The notes: a model not told the origin generated them from the sequence alone. A stretch of DNA of 54,214 nucleotides from a virus (IMGVR_UViG_3300047554_000765:1-54214); one strand, 5' to 3'; positions 33,741 to 41,829 are shown, numbered from the stretch's first letter. A program made the numbers and translations.

Positions 33741-34682
33741 CTATTCGGCTTTCGGCTCTTTTGGATCCTCTTCGGTATCTTCTACCGAATCCGCTTCCTT
33801 AGCCAGTTCGCGCTCATCAATAGAGGTGATTGCAAAGCGTGGTGGGAAGAACGGGAATCGAGGTGGGAAGAACGGGAAGAACGGGAAGAACGGGAAGTAT
33901 GGGAAAAACGGTGGGAAGAACGGGAAGAACGGGAAGAACGGGAAGTATGGGAAAAACGGTGGGAAGAACGGGAAGAACGGGAAGAACGGGAAGTATGGGA
34001 AAAACGGAAAGTAAGGAAAATAAGGGAAGTAAGGAAAATAAGGGAAGTAAGGGGGAAAAAACGGTGGTGTGGTATTGCTGATAGAGTATCCGGACCACTC
34101 AGAGGTTCCATTTGCGTTGGTGGCTCGCACCCTATACTGCTGTGAGGTATCTGCTTCTTGAGCTACGTTTGCAGTTGTTCCTGCTGTGTTTCCTGATTTA
34201 GCATCATTACTTTCCCAGTAATAGACACCGAGAAGTTTACCTCCGTTTGCTGGGGCAGTCCAAGATACATAGTCTGTTTGGTCGCCAGAGTAGTTCTGCA
34301 CTGTAGGTGCGTTTGGCGTGGCTGGAACTGTGGTAATTGCTACTGGTGATGACTCTGTGGAAAAAGCAGATGTTCCAGCTGCGTTTGTTGCTGATACCTT
34401 AAAAGTATATGAGGTATCTGAATTTAGTCCACCAACTACTATTGGAGATGATGATCCGGTAGTTCCTGTTGCTGTAGTGTCTTCCGAACTGCCAGGAAGG
34501 TAGGCTTTTACAGTATAAGAGGTTGCAGCAGGCGAGTCGGCAGGTAGTTCGAATGACACACTGGCAGCGCCATCATTGAAGGCGCGACTAGTTCCGACGT
34601 CAGTAGCTGTAACGTTTATCGGAGCTTTAGGCTCCAAAAAGTCATTCTGCTGCTGAGACTTTCTACCTGAACGCTTACTCAT
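33741..34682 (-). CDS. FN3 protein with (F/Y)(F/Y)P triplet-repeat domain
   Basis: A 313-residue protein. About 20-118 and 120-203 are two fibronectin type III domains (SYTVKAYLPG, SYTFKVSATNAAG; YVSWTAPANGG, YRVRATNANGTSEW). Residues 206-283 consist almost only of Phe, Tyr and Pro with Pro at every third position, in units such as FFPYFP and FFPPFF, plus two Arg. A short acidic/Lys tail ends the protein. The aromatic-Pro region should form an extended, hydrophobic, polyproline-like rod. It is encoded by 48-bp DNA repeats. A structural or adhesive fibre part is likely, and its prolines are possible oxygenase targets. Confidence 0.85.
   Translation of the reverse strand: MSKRSGRKSQQQNDFLEPKAPINVTATDVGTSRAFNDGAASVSFELPADSPAATSYTVKAYLPGSSEDTTATGTTGSSSPIVVGGLNSDTSYTFKVSATNAAGTSAFSTESSPVAITTVPATPNAPTVQNYSGDQTDYVSWTAPANGGKLLGVYYWESNDAKSGNTAGTTANVAQEADTSQQYRVRATNANGTSEWSGYSISNTTPPFFPPYFPYFPYFPYFPYFPFFPYFPFFPFFPFFPPFFPYFPFFPFFPFFPPFFPYFPFFPFFPFFPPRFPFFPPRFAITSIDERELAKEADSVEDTEEDPKEPKAE
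33862..34065 (-). repeat. 48-bp tandem repeats with nested 9-bp units
   Basis: Units beginning GGTGGGAAGAAC recur at 33862, 33910 and 33958, exactly 48 bases apart. Each is made of 9-base GGGAAGAAC-type subunits (Phe-Phe-Pro on the - strand). After 34006 the repeats decay into GTAAGGAAAATAAGG-type subunits. The length is a multiple of three, so copy-number change keeps the reading frame. Confidence 0.9.
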
Positions 34683-34705
34683 AATATGTCATTCTACTCT
34701 ATCTA

Positions 34706-37700
34706 CTAAGACGCTAGGTCTCCATAAACTATCCAGCTATTTGAGCCAATCTTCAAGCATGTAGCCGAAGAGTAGCGAGCTCGAAGGTTCAACCCTGGTG
34801 TAGCAACTACTGATGTAGTTCCTGCGTTTGCTGCAGCGATGTTTAGTGCACCTGTATTTAATCTTATAACATCAAATGAAGTTCCCACAGGGAAATTAGT
34901 GGTTGCATCTGTAGGAATACTTACTGTAGCACTTGAAGTGGAATCTACAAGAATAATCAAGTCACGCTCTGCAGTACCCGAGTCTGCACCCACGGTATAT
35001 GAGGCAGTTTTTGTTGCAAAGACAGAAATAGATGGTACTCCAGCTTTTGTTTGTGTAGCATCAGTAAATGCTACTCCGCTAGCTGATACAGTTACGGTTC
35101 CGGTGAAGGTGGGGTCTGCGGTTGGAGCTTTAGAATCTAACTGAGTTTGAATAGCTGAAGTTACACCATTCAAGTACTGAAGCTCGGTGTTTGATACATC
35201 TCCAATAGTTGCCGAGTCAGCGGTTAAAGACTCTACTGCAATTGGGGCTAACCCAAAACTTGAGTGAGCAGTGTTGATAAAAATTGCGTCATCTGGCTCG
35301 GGTGTGTAGCCATCAAAAATCTTAAAGACCCCGTCGCTAGCATCTCTAAACATACCAGCGTGAGCGTATCCAACACCGTTTACAGTGTCGTAGCGCCCGG
35401 CGGCCCAGCCGAGGTCTGGGTTGAAGTGGACCTTGCCTCGCGCGGTTCCACCGCTAGTGTATGTGTCGGTCACGGTACTAGTTACTGTAAAGGTCGTGCT
35501 TGTTACAGCTGTGATTTGTAGCCCATCTCCAGAAATGTTGAATGAAGATGGGGTTACGTCTGATACCGTTACATAGTCTCCGGCCTCGTAGCCGTGAGTA
35601 GCCTGAGTTGTATATACAACACTTGTACCATCGCCAACAGCGTTAGTAATTACGCTTGCTCCGGCTTGGTTCAGGTAAATCATGTTATCGCGGAGCTTTA
35701 GATCAGCGGCGCTAACGGTTGTAGTCGTCCCCTGAACTACTAAGTTTCCAGTAATAGTTAGGCCGGGGATCTCTACTGAACCAGTAAAGGTTGCTCCAGA
35801 GAGAGCAGCTTTAGCATCTAGCTGCGTCTGGATTGCAGAGGTTACGCCATTTACGTATCCGATTTCAGTTGAAGAAACATCGCCAATCGAGGTAGTCGAC
35901 GGTAACGATATTGTTCCGCTAAATGTAGCGTTAGCACTAGGCGCTTTTAGATCTAAAGCACCCTGAGTTGCTGTGGAAATTGGCTTGTCTACATCCGCAG
36001 TATTATCTACGTTACCAAGGCCCACCATAGACTTTGTAATACCGGACACTGTCCCTGTGAAAGTTGGGTCATTAATAGGGGACTTAGCATCTAGCTGCGT
36101 CTGGATTGCAGAGGTTACGCCATCTACATAGTTCAACTCGGTTGTGGTAGCGGTAAGTCCATCTAGTGTGTTTAACTCTGCAGTGCTTAGAGTTGCTCCA
36201 GATAGTAGGTTTATCTCTACAGCGGTTGCAGTAACACCATCAAGAATATTTAGTTCGGCTACACTGGCGGTAATTCCATCAAGAGTATTTAGCTCGGCTG
36301 TGGATATCATTGCACCACTGAGAATATTGATCTCTGCTGCGGTTGCAGTGACCCCGCTCAGCGTATTTAGTTCCGAGGTAGTGAGGGTTGCGCCATCAAG
36401 AATATTCAGTTCTGAAGTAGAAGCAGTTATCCCATCTAAAGTGTTAAGTTCAGACGCTGTAGCAGTGACACCGTCAAGAATATTCAACTCCGAGGTGGAT
36501 GCGGTAATTCCAGTTAAAATATTAAGCTCTAAAGTAGACGAAGTTAGTCCATCTAGAAGGTTTATCTCAGCAGTGCTGGCTGTTACTCCGTTAAGAATGT
36601 TCAGCTCTGCGGTACTTGATAGTATTCCATCTAAAGTGTTTAGTTCTGCAGTAGATAAAGTAGCACCATCTAAAATACTGAGCTCGGTGCCACTTGCAGT
36701 TAGGCCTGATAGTAATGCAATCTCTGATCCAGTGACCGTTCCAATGGTTGTGGTGCTTGGAAGAGAGACGTTTCCGGTTAGGGTTGGGCTTTCCTTATAT
36801 ACCAAGTTTGCGGTATCAGTTATGCCGTGAATGCTAACGGTTGCATCTGAGTGGTTCTCTACAGCAGTCGAAACATCGGTTAGATATGCCAAGTTATTTG
36901 TATCTGAGATTCCATGAATCTCTGTAGTTCTATTGTGAGCAGTAACTTCATCATCTACATACCCCTTAGTGGCTGCGTGTAGACCTGTAGTTGGGGCTCC
37001 AGACAGTACTAATGCACCAGTCATGGTGTCCCCGGCTTTGGAGACCTTAGTGCCAATTGAAGTTGCTACAGTAGTAGAAAAGTTTGCATCATCACCAATT
37101 GCCGCGGCTAGCTCATTTAAGGTATCTAGTAGGGCCGGGGCAGTATCTACAATTCCGGCTACAGCGGTGTCTACATAGCCTTTAGTAGCTGCGTCAGTGT
37201 TCAGTGATGGCGTTGCCAAGTTGGTTACAGTGTTACCATCAGCATCCAACTCCGTACCTAGAGTTTTATATGACAGAGTTTGAATATCAGTTGTTCCAAC
37301 TACATCACCAATAAGGCCGTGGACTCCATTAGTCTCGATGGAGTGCGCGCCAACAGCGCCAGATATTCTGTCAGTAACCGTGTTTCCGGTGGTTCCGTCA
37401 ACGGTAACATCACCAATCAGATCGTCGGTGTAGTCCGTTGCATTTGTTTCTGCAGTTGACGCGGCACCCGAGGCGTCATACCAAGTGTCAACGGTAGTGC
37501 GGTCAATCTGAATCTGACCAGTAGCGATCTCGAGACCGCCATTTGTAGCAAGATCAGCCGAAATAGTTCCGGTCAAATAACTAATGCCATCACCACCGCT
37601 TAAGTGGCTATCTACACGTGCATCGGTGTAGTAGAGATTGGTAGTGCCCTCGGTAAGATCATCGGTATCAGAATCCGCTACGCCATTTTCTGCAGTAATG

Positions 37701-38041
37701 GTAAGCCCAGATCCATTGCCTGTAATGGTAATGTTGGAAAGGGTAGCGCCAGTTAGTAGCTCTGCAGCGTCGGTCTTTGCACGCGCTTCAGTGTAGTAGA
37801 GATTGGTAGATCCCTCTTCAATGTCATCTGTATCTAAAGCGTCAATAGCTGCGGTTATAGCCGAGCTAATTTCGGATACGCTGTTAGTTGCGTACCCTAG
37901 GCTTGTCCAGGCAGTAGCTCCGTCACCAATTTTAAACTTTTTGGTGTTGGTTTCTAAACCAACTTCTCCAACAGCAAGCGTTGGATTATATGAAGTCCAG
38001 TTAGTGGCTGTATCGTGCCTAATAATAATTTTAACTGCCAT
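34706..38041 (-). CDS. Long tail fibre with Mtd-like head and ELN-LDG repeats
   Basis: A 1111-residue fibre. The N-terminus (LAVGEVGLETNTKKFKIGDG) matches the small domain that starts many phage fibres, such as the Mtd N-terminal domain. Residues about 35-180 duplicate a block in the fibre at 38411. The centre holds 15 tandem repeats of about 14 residues of the form ELN-x-LDG-(V/I)TAST. Further partial copies (TSAIQTQLDAK) follow, then a C-terminal domain ending in WIVYGDLAS, like the collagen-like protein at 19078. It is a typical trimeric fibre shaft. A TAGAAT box eight bases before the downstream gene's ATG suggests a separate promoter there. Confidence 0.88.
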   Translation of the reverse strand: MAVKIIIRHDTATNWTSYNPTLAVGEVGLETNTKKFKIGDGATAWTSLGYATNSVSEISSAITAAIDALDTDDIEEGSTNLYYTEARAKTDAAELLTGATLSNITITGNGSGLTITAENGVADSDTDDLTEGTTNLYYTDARVDSHLSGGDGISYLTGTISADLATNGGLEIATGQIQIDRTTVDTWYDASGAASTAETNATDYTDDLIGDVTVDGTTGNTVTDRISGAVGAHSIETNGVHGLIGDVVGTTDIQTLSYKTLGTELDADGNTVTNLATPSLNTDAATKGYVDTAVAGIVDTAPALLDTLNELAAAIGDDANFSTTVATSIGTKVSKAGDTMTGALVLSGAPTTGLHAATKGYVDDEVTAHNRTTEIHGISDTNNLAYLTDVSTAVENHSDATVSIHGITDTANLVYKESPTLTGNVSLPSTTTIGTVTGSEIALLSGLTASGTELSILDGATLSTAELNTLDGILSSTAELNILNGVTASTAEINLLDGLTSSTLELNILTGITASTSELNILDGVTATASELNTLDGITASTSELNILDGATLTTSELNTLSGVTATAAEINILSGAMISTAELNTLDGITASVAELNILDGVTATAVEINLLSGATLSTAELNTLDGLTATTTELNYVDGVTSAIQTQLDAKSPINDPTFTGTVSGITKSMVGLGNVDNTADVDKPISTATQGALDLKAPSANATFSGTISLPSTTSIGDVSSTEIGYVNGVTSAIQTQLDAKAALSGATFTGSVEIPGLTITGNLVVQGTTTTVSAADLKLRDNMIYLNQAGASVITNAVGDGTSVVYTTQATHGYEAGDYVTVSDVTPSSFNISGDGLQITAVTSTTFTVTSTVTDTYTSGGTARGKVHFNPDLGWAAGRYDTVNGVGYAHAGMFRDASDGVFKIFDGYTPEPDDAIFINTAHSSFGLAPIAVESLTADSATIGDVSNTELQYLNGVTSAIQTQLDSKAPTADPTFTGTVTVSASGVAFTDATQTKAGVPSISVFATKTASYTVGADSGTAERDLIILVDSTSSATVSIPTDATTNFPVGTSFDVIRLNTGALNIAAANAGTTSVVATPGLNLRARYSSATCLKIGSNSWIVYGDLAS
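36128..36690 (-). repeat. About 15 tandem 42-bp repeats (ELN-x-LDG)
   Basis: Degenerate 42-base units encode ELNILDG/ELNTLDG/EINLLSG steps separated by (V/I)TA(S/T)x. Neighbouring units differ at synonymous sites and by Asp/Ser/Asn/Thr swaps before Gly. Such repeats form phage fibre shafts and change copy number by recombination. Confidence 0.85.
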
Positions 38042-38043
38042 GA

Positions 38044-38391
38044 TTATCCGTTCGCGCCTCCACCATTTACGGTGACTAGATAGGTAGAGCCTGCGGTCCC
38101 ACCGTCTAATACGTCATAATTTGTTCCAGTCAACACGTCGGTATCAACGTTGACCCATTTTTCAGAAGTTGAGTTATAAATAGCTACTTGATTATTAGCT
38201 AAGTTCGTGAGCTCCACGTCCGACAATTCAGCAAATGACCCGACGCCACCCTGAGATATTGCCCACGCTGTACCGTTATGTACATAAAGTGCTTGTTCGT
38301 CTAGTTTATAGAATAAATCGCCAGCGGAACCTACCGAAGGGAGTGTATTCCCCTTCGGTAGGTTTACTGGGGTTAAAAACTTTCTAGACAT
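38044..38391 (-). CDS. Small fibre/tail-associated structural protein
   Basis: A 115-residue protein whose start (MSRKFLTPVNLPKGN) is close to the start of the 429-residue fibre (MSRQFLTGLNLNKNE). It continues with a small domain found in fibre heads (GDLFYKLDEQALYVHNGTAWA). It lacks a shaft, so it looks like a minor or truncated version of the neighbouring fibre head. A C-terminal Gly-rich end (VNGGGANG) is odd. It lies between two large fibres. Confidence 0.75.
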   Translation of the reverse strand: MSRKFLTPVNLPKGNTLPSVGSAGDLFYKLDEQALYVHNGTAWAISQGGVGSFAELSDVELTNLANNQVAIYNSTSEKWVNVDTDVLTGTNYDVLDGGTAGSTYLVTVNGGGANG

Positions 38392-38410
38392 TTAGTGCTT
38401 TCTAATGCTA

Positions 38411-39700
38411 CTAGCTTGTTACAACAACTCTATAGGTGTCTGCTGCTACCTCAGAAGACGCTACCCAGCTGAGGGTCACTACTGAAGTACTTGTGCGTAT
38501 AACATCTACCTCTACCTGAGCATAGCCTGAAACTTCGTAAACTTGGACTATAACATCACGAGATCCTAGGTTGTGAGTCACTGTCCATGTAACAGATCCG
38601 CTAGTAGGGGTCAGTGCGGTGTTATTGGTTGCATATTTAGTTGCACTGATTGCATCCGAAATCTCGGTATCTACATACTGCTTAGTGGCTGCGTGAAGAT
38701 TGCTGGTCGGGTCAGCGTGTAGAGTTAGCGCACCGGTCATGGTGTCGCCAGCCTTAGCTACCTTTTCGCCGATAGCAGTAGTGATGGTCGCCGAGAAAGA
38801 GGCGTCATCATTGATGGCTGCAGCAAGCTCGTTAAGAGTGTCGAGCAGCGCTGGAGCACCGTCAACTAGGTCTGAAATTGCAGTGTCTACATATAGCTTG
38901 GTAGCTGCATCGCCGTTGCTTGTTGGGGCAGTTAGGTTAGCAATGGTGTACGAGCTATTGGCGCTAACATTTGCACTTAGGACAATGCCTGAGCCTAGAG
39001 TTTTGTTTGTTAGCGTCTGATTGTCTGTGGTGCCAACAACGTCGCCACTTACTCCGTGAGCGCTAGTGTCGTTGATGTGAGTAGTTAGATTGCCCGATAC
39101 AGTACTAGCTGATCCGGCTGCGTCATACCAAGTATCGACAGTAGTTCGGTCAACTTTGATCTGGCCCGTATCAATAGACAAGCCACCGCTAGTCTTTAGG
39201 TCAGCTGAAATAGCACCAGACGAATAGGTGATGCCGTCGCCACCGCTTAAGTGGCTGTCTACACGTGCGGTGGTGAAATATAGGTTGGTTGATCCCTCGG
39301 CTAAATCATCAGTATCAGAATCTGCAACACCGTTTTCCGCGGTGATGGTTAGGCCCGAGCCGTTACCAGTAATGGTGATGTTAGTTAGTGTTGCACTTGT
39401 TAGAAGAGCTGCAGCATCAGTTTTTGCACGTGCAGTGGTGTAATAAAGATTACTACTGCCTTCTTCGATATCATCGGTGTCTAGTGCGTTAATTGCGTTA
39501 GCAATTGCAGTGTCAACGCTGCCACCTTGAGCCAAAGTTAGCCAAGCAGTGCCGTTCCAGTAGCGAAGGGTGTTGTCGCTAGTGTTGTAGTATATCTGAC
39601 CCGCTACTGGGTTTGACGGTGCAGTTGATAGGTTTTGGATTCTTGCATTTAGAAGCTCATTCTTATTAAGATTGAGCCCCGTTAGGAATTGACGTGACAT
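38411..39700 (-). CDS. Tail fibre protein
   Basis: A 429-residue fibre with a head domain (AGQIYYNTSDNTLRYWNGTAW). A block of about 150 residues (DDIEEGSSNLYY, ITGNGSGLTITAENG, VDSHLSGGDGI, RTTVDTWYDA) is nearly the same as in the 1111-residue fibre. Residues to about 345 hold TNKTL and GDTMTGALTL shaft motifs. The C-terminal beta domain (WTVTHNLGSRDVIVQV) is of a type common in phage fibre tips. It ends the first part of the fibre operon. Confidence 0.85.
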   Translation of the reverse strand: MSRQFLTGLNLNKNELLNARIQNLSTAPSNPVAGQIYYNTSDNTLRYWNGTAWLTLAQGGSVDTAIANAINALDTDDIEEGSSNLYYTTARAKTDAAALLTSATLTNITITGNGSGLTITAENGVADSDTDDLAEGSTNLYFTTARVDSHLSGGDGITYSSGAISADLKTSGGLSIDTGQIKVDRTTVDTWYDAAGSASTVSGNLTTHINDTSAHGVSGDVVGTTDNQTLTNKTLGSGIVLSANVSANSSYTIANLTAPTSNGDAATKLYVDTAISDLVDGAPALLDTLNELAAAINDDASFSATITTAIGEKVAKAGDTMTGALTLHADPTSNLHAATKQYVDTEISDAISATKYATNNTALTPTSGSVTWTVTHNLGSRDVIVQVYEVSGYAQVEVDVIRTSTSVVTLSWVASSEVAADTYRVVVTS

Positions 39701-39710
39701 TTAAGGTTCC

Positions 39711-40028
39711 TTATGAGAGATGAGCTTTTCCAGATATCGAGGCTGAAAAATCAATGGTTAGGGTTGTTTCGTCGCTGTGAGTTACTGCGCCTTCTACCAT
39801 TGATCCCCCGCTATCGAATACCGTTACGTTGGGGTAGAAGTTTAGGTTGTGGACGATTGTCCACGAGTTAGACGTTGCGTTCTGGTTGTGCGTGTATGCA
39901 ACTAAATCTGGTATATCAGAGTTCTGAGTACCGTCAATACCTGCCGGACCTTGCGGACCAGGTGCGGTAACTACGATTTGCCTAACGTAGCGCCCAGTAG
40001 TAATGCTGCTTGGAATGTCTCCAGCCAT
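39711..40028 (-). CDS. Short collagen-like/fibre-tip protein
   Basis: A 105-residue protein with one short Gly-X-Y stretch (GPQGPAGIDG, about 24-33). A fibre-tip beta domain follows (WTIVHNLNFYPNVTVFDSGG). It is a compact version of the collagen-stalk plus head layout seen in the large fibres. It starts at the stop of the Ig-like gene at 40028, the same order as 26046-22061, which marks a third fibre cassette. Confidence 0.8.
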   Translation of the reverse strand: MAGDIPSSITTGRYVRQIVVTAPGPQGPAGIDGTQNSDIPDLVAYTHNQNATSNSWTIVHNLNFYPNVTVFDSGGSMVEGAVTHSDETTLTIDFSASISGKAHLS

Positions 40029-40390
40029 TACCTAGTCACCTCCGACCTAACTACAAAATTGCCTTGTATTAATTTGTAAATATATACATCGCTAGTTGGC
40101 GCTATTAGCTCTAGGTCATATACATATTTGTCTTCTGGAATTGCAGCCATGATTTCATCCGAAACCAGAAGGGTTATTTGGCCGTTAGTTCTGTGTAGAG
40201 AGATTCTGCCGTTTTCGGTAGTTAGCTCTAAAACTACAGTTGAACTATCAGTTGCTTTTCTGACTTGCATTCTGGCTTTGTAGCCCTCCATAAGAATTGG
40301 CTTTTTAGCTGGATCACGCCACACGATAGTGCGGGAAAACGTAGAGCCTTGGTTGGCTACTATGTTATAAAGACCAGCAGGGGTGCTCAT
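40028..40390 (-). CDS. Ig-like/baseplate-type small structural protein, copy C
   Basis: A 120-residue beta-rich paralogue of 25684-26046 (LYNIVANQGSTFSRTIVW, GYKARMQVR, KYVYDLELI, QGNFVVRSEVTR). First gene of the long - strand block. Fibre-anchoring function is inferred from similar proteins at the head of fibre operons. No convincing ribosome site is visible; only GAAAG lies upstream of the ATG. Confidence 0.75.
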   Translation of the reverse strand: MSTPAGLYNIVANQGSTFSRTIVWRDPAKKPILMEGYKARMQVRKATDSSTVVLELTTENGRISLHRTNGQITLLVSDEIMAAIPEDKYVYDLELIAPTSDVYIYKLIQGNFVVRSEVTR

Positions 40391-40510
40391 GGCGGGCTTT
40401 CGGCTAAATACAAGACACTATTATTGTACCTCATTTATTTTGTGGTAAGATGTTGAAATTCTGCGTACATTTAGTGTTTTTTCTATAGAAGACCACTACA
40501 TCTTGTGTTT
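40391..40510. other. Divergent intergenic region
   Basis: About 120 bases between the divergent fibre operon and the gene at 40545. On the - strand TACAAT (40428-40423) is a possible -10 for the fibre operon but lacks a -35. No ORF, repeat or strong hairpin is seen. Confidence 0.5.
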
Positions 40511-40538
40511 TTGAGGGTTTTTAAAATCAAACTATAAT
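40511..40538 (+). promoter_or_regulatory. Promoter for leaderless mRNA of the 40545 gene
   Basis: A consensus TATAAT (40533-40538) sits six bases before the ATG at 40545. TTGAGG (40511-40516) at 16-base spacing is a fair -35. No ribosome site fits, so the message should be leaderless. Confidence 0.7.
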
Positions 40539-40544
40539 TATGAA

Positions 40545-41471
40545 ATGAAGCAAATTGGGTTTGAAGATTTTGGGGGAGAGACTTGGCGCATCCTAAGACT
40601 TGCTGATCCCGCTGATCATCGCTGGTCTGCCTTCAATCCTTCTATTGCTTACTCTCCAGAGGAGGGTTACAAGGTTCTTTTCCGGTCTAGTAATTATTTT
40701 TTAGATCCTACGACTACTGATGCCAAAATGACCGACGGCCCTACTGTAAAAAGCAATATGTGGCTCGGTACTTTAGGCGCTGATTGGCAAATAAGCTCCT
40801 TGGAAAAAATTGATTTTTCAGACGCTGGGCTTATATTTACTCGAGGTGCCGAAGATGGGCGCTTGTACTGGGTGGATGGGGCTTGGGAAATTACCGCGGG
40901 GCTTAAGGAGCCCTCTGTGCCTCTGCCCAGGATCGCTAGATTCCGTCTCGAAGGGCTAAAAGCCAAGCTTGTGAAAATATATGAAGATGGCCCTCTTTAT
41001 GATGTAGAAAAGAACTGGATGGCTCCAGTGACCAAATCTGACAAGTTTGACTACATTTATAATCCAATTGCCGTCTACAAAGATGGCGTTGGCCCAGTAA
41101 AAGTTCGAGAAGCTTCGGAATCGGTTAGACACGTAAGGGGTGGAAGTCAGCTCTGGCCCATTGAAGGGGGCTACTTGGCAATAATTCATGAAGCCGTCGT
41201 CAAACTGGTGTATATGTATATACCTCGCTACTTTGGATATAAAAATGTTAAAGTTCGTCACTATTTACATAGATTTGCAAAGTACGATCTAAACGGTAAG
41301 CTATGTGCCTTGTCTGATACATTTAAATTGTCCGACGCACGTATTGAGTTTGCAGCTGGACTGGTTGTAGACAAAGATGATGTGATTGTTTCGTATGGCT
41401 ATAAAGATGTTGCTTCATACTTAGGCAAAATTAAACTAAGCAAAGTTCTAGCTATGTTAAAGAAGGTTTGA
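40545..41471 (+). CDS. GH130-like five-bladed beta-propeller protein
   Basis: A 308-residue protein with blade-like repeats. Features reminiscent of the GH130/GH43-type fold are FNPSIAYSPEEGYKVLFR, GAEDGRLYWVDG, EKNWMAP, YIYNPIAVYK and RGGSQLWPIEGGYLAI, then a C-terminal IEFAAGLVVDKDDVIVSYG blade. GH130 enzymes phosphorolyse or hydrolyse mannosides, and some relatives occur in glycan-synthesis loci. The EKNW and GG-x-Q blocks make this more than a generic propeller, but catalytic residues cannot be fixed. It faces the fibre operon across a short divergent region. Confidence 0.6.
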   Translation: MKQIGFEDFGGETWRILRLADPADHRWSAFNPSIAYSPEEGYKVLFRSSNYFLDPTTTDAKMTDGPTVKSNMWLGTLGADWQISSLEKIDFSDAGLIFTRGAEDGRLYWVDGAWEITAGLKEPSVPLPRIARFRLEGLKAKLVKIYEDGPLYDVEKNWMAPVTKSDKFDYIYNPIAVYKDGVGPVKVREASESVRHVRGGSQLWPIEGGYLAIIHEAVVKLVYMYIPRYFGYKNVKVRHYLHRFAKYDLNGKLCALSDTFKLSDARIEFAAGLVVDKDDVIVSYGYKDVASYLGKIKLSKVLAMLKKV

Positions 41472-41473
41472 CT

Positions 41474-41707
41474 GTGAGCACTGAAACATTAGAGTCCACT
41501 GACGTAACCGTAGAGTTTGATGAAGACGGGAATGAGAAGCTAGCGCATTACGCTGAATCTGTTTCTGTTACCGAGGGTTATGTATTAGGAACTCCAATTC
41601 AAGCCATCTGTGGAAAAATTTTTGTACCTTCTCGCGACCCGGAAAAACTTCGCAAGTGCCCGATTTGCGTTGAAATCATGGACGCGTTATTCTATTCAGC
41701 GGACTAA
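41474..41707 (+). CDS. DUF3039-like small protein
   Basis: A 77-residue protein matching the actinobacterial DUF3039 pattern: an acidic start, AHYAESVSVTEGYVLGTP, ICGKIFVPSRDPEKL, then CPICVEIM. A C-x2-C pair and an earlier Cys may bind zinc. GTG at 41474 is the preferred start, with AGAAGG seven bases upstream; an in-frame TTG at 41468 is possible. Function is unknown. Family distribution supports an actinobacterial host. Confidence 0.8.
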   Translation: MSTETLESTDVTVEFDEDGNEKLAHYAESVSVTEGYVLGTPIQAICGKIFVPSRDPEKLRKCPICVEIMDALFYSAD

Positions 41708-41746
41708 AATCAGTCCGAAGAAATTGTCTTATACTGGTATTCCAGC

Positions 41747-41796
41747 TCCTGACGAAACCCCGGTTCTCGGGTCTAACTCAAGTTTAGACGTCAGGA
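41747..41796 (+). promoter_or_regulatory. Structured three-way-junction leader upstream of nrdH
   Basis: Perfect 8-bp P1 (TCCTGACG 41747-41754 with CGTCAGGA 41789-41796) encloses P2 (CCCG 59-62/CGGG 68-71, 5-base loop) and P3 (TCTAA 72-76/TTAGA 84-88, 7-base loop). Only four bases of junction lie between P1 and P2 and none elsewhere. A TATACT -10 near 41731 could start this leader. It ends about 30 bases before nrdH, whose GGAAGG site can pair with a nearby CCTT. A cis-acting regulator of the ribonucleotide reductase operon is plausible; it matches no riboswitch class I can name. Confidence 0.5.
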
Positions 41797-41829
41797 TTTG
41801 GCTTATCTATCACCCTTGGAAGGTTCAAA

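Noticed and set aside
33826-34081. + strand GKNGKYGKNG-type open frames
   Set aside because: They are reverse readings of the FFP/YFP repeat; no ribosome site, and overlap with a well-supported gene.
36128-36690. Possible CRISPR-like repeat array
   Set aside because: Repeats are degenerate, in frame, directly adjacent without unique spacers, and encode fibre repeats. No cas genes beyond a Cas4-like nuclease in a recombination operon.
36144-36830. 228-residue + strand open frame opposite the ELN repeats
   Set aside because: Shadow of repetitive coding DNA; Val/Ser/Pro-rich periodic sequence without domain.
41747-41796. Hammerhead ribozyme
   Set aside because: A CTGACGA string appears beside P1, but the GAAA core element and the expected cleavage-site arrangement are missing.
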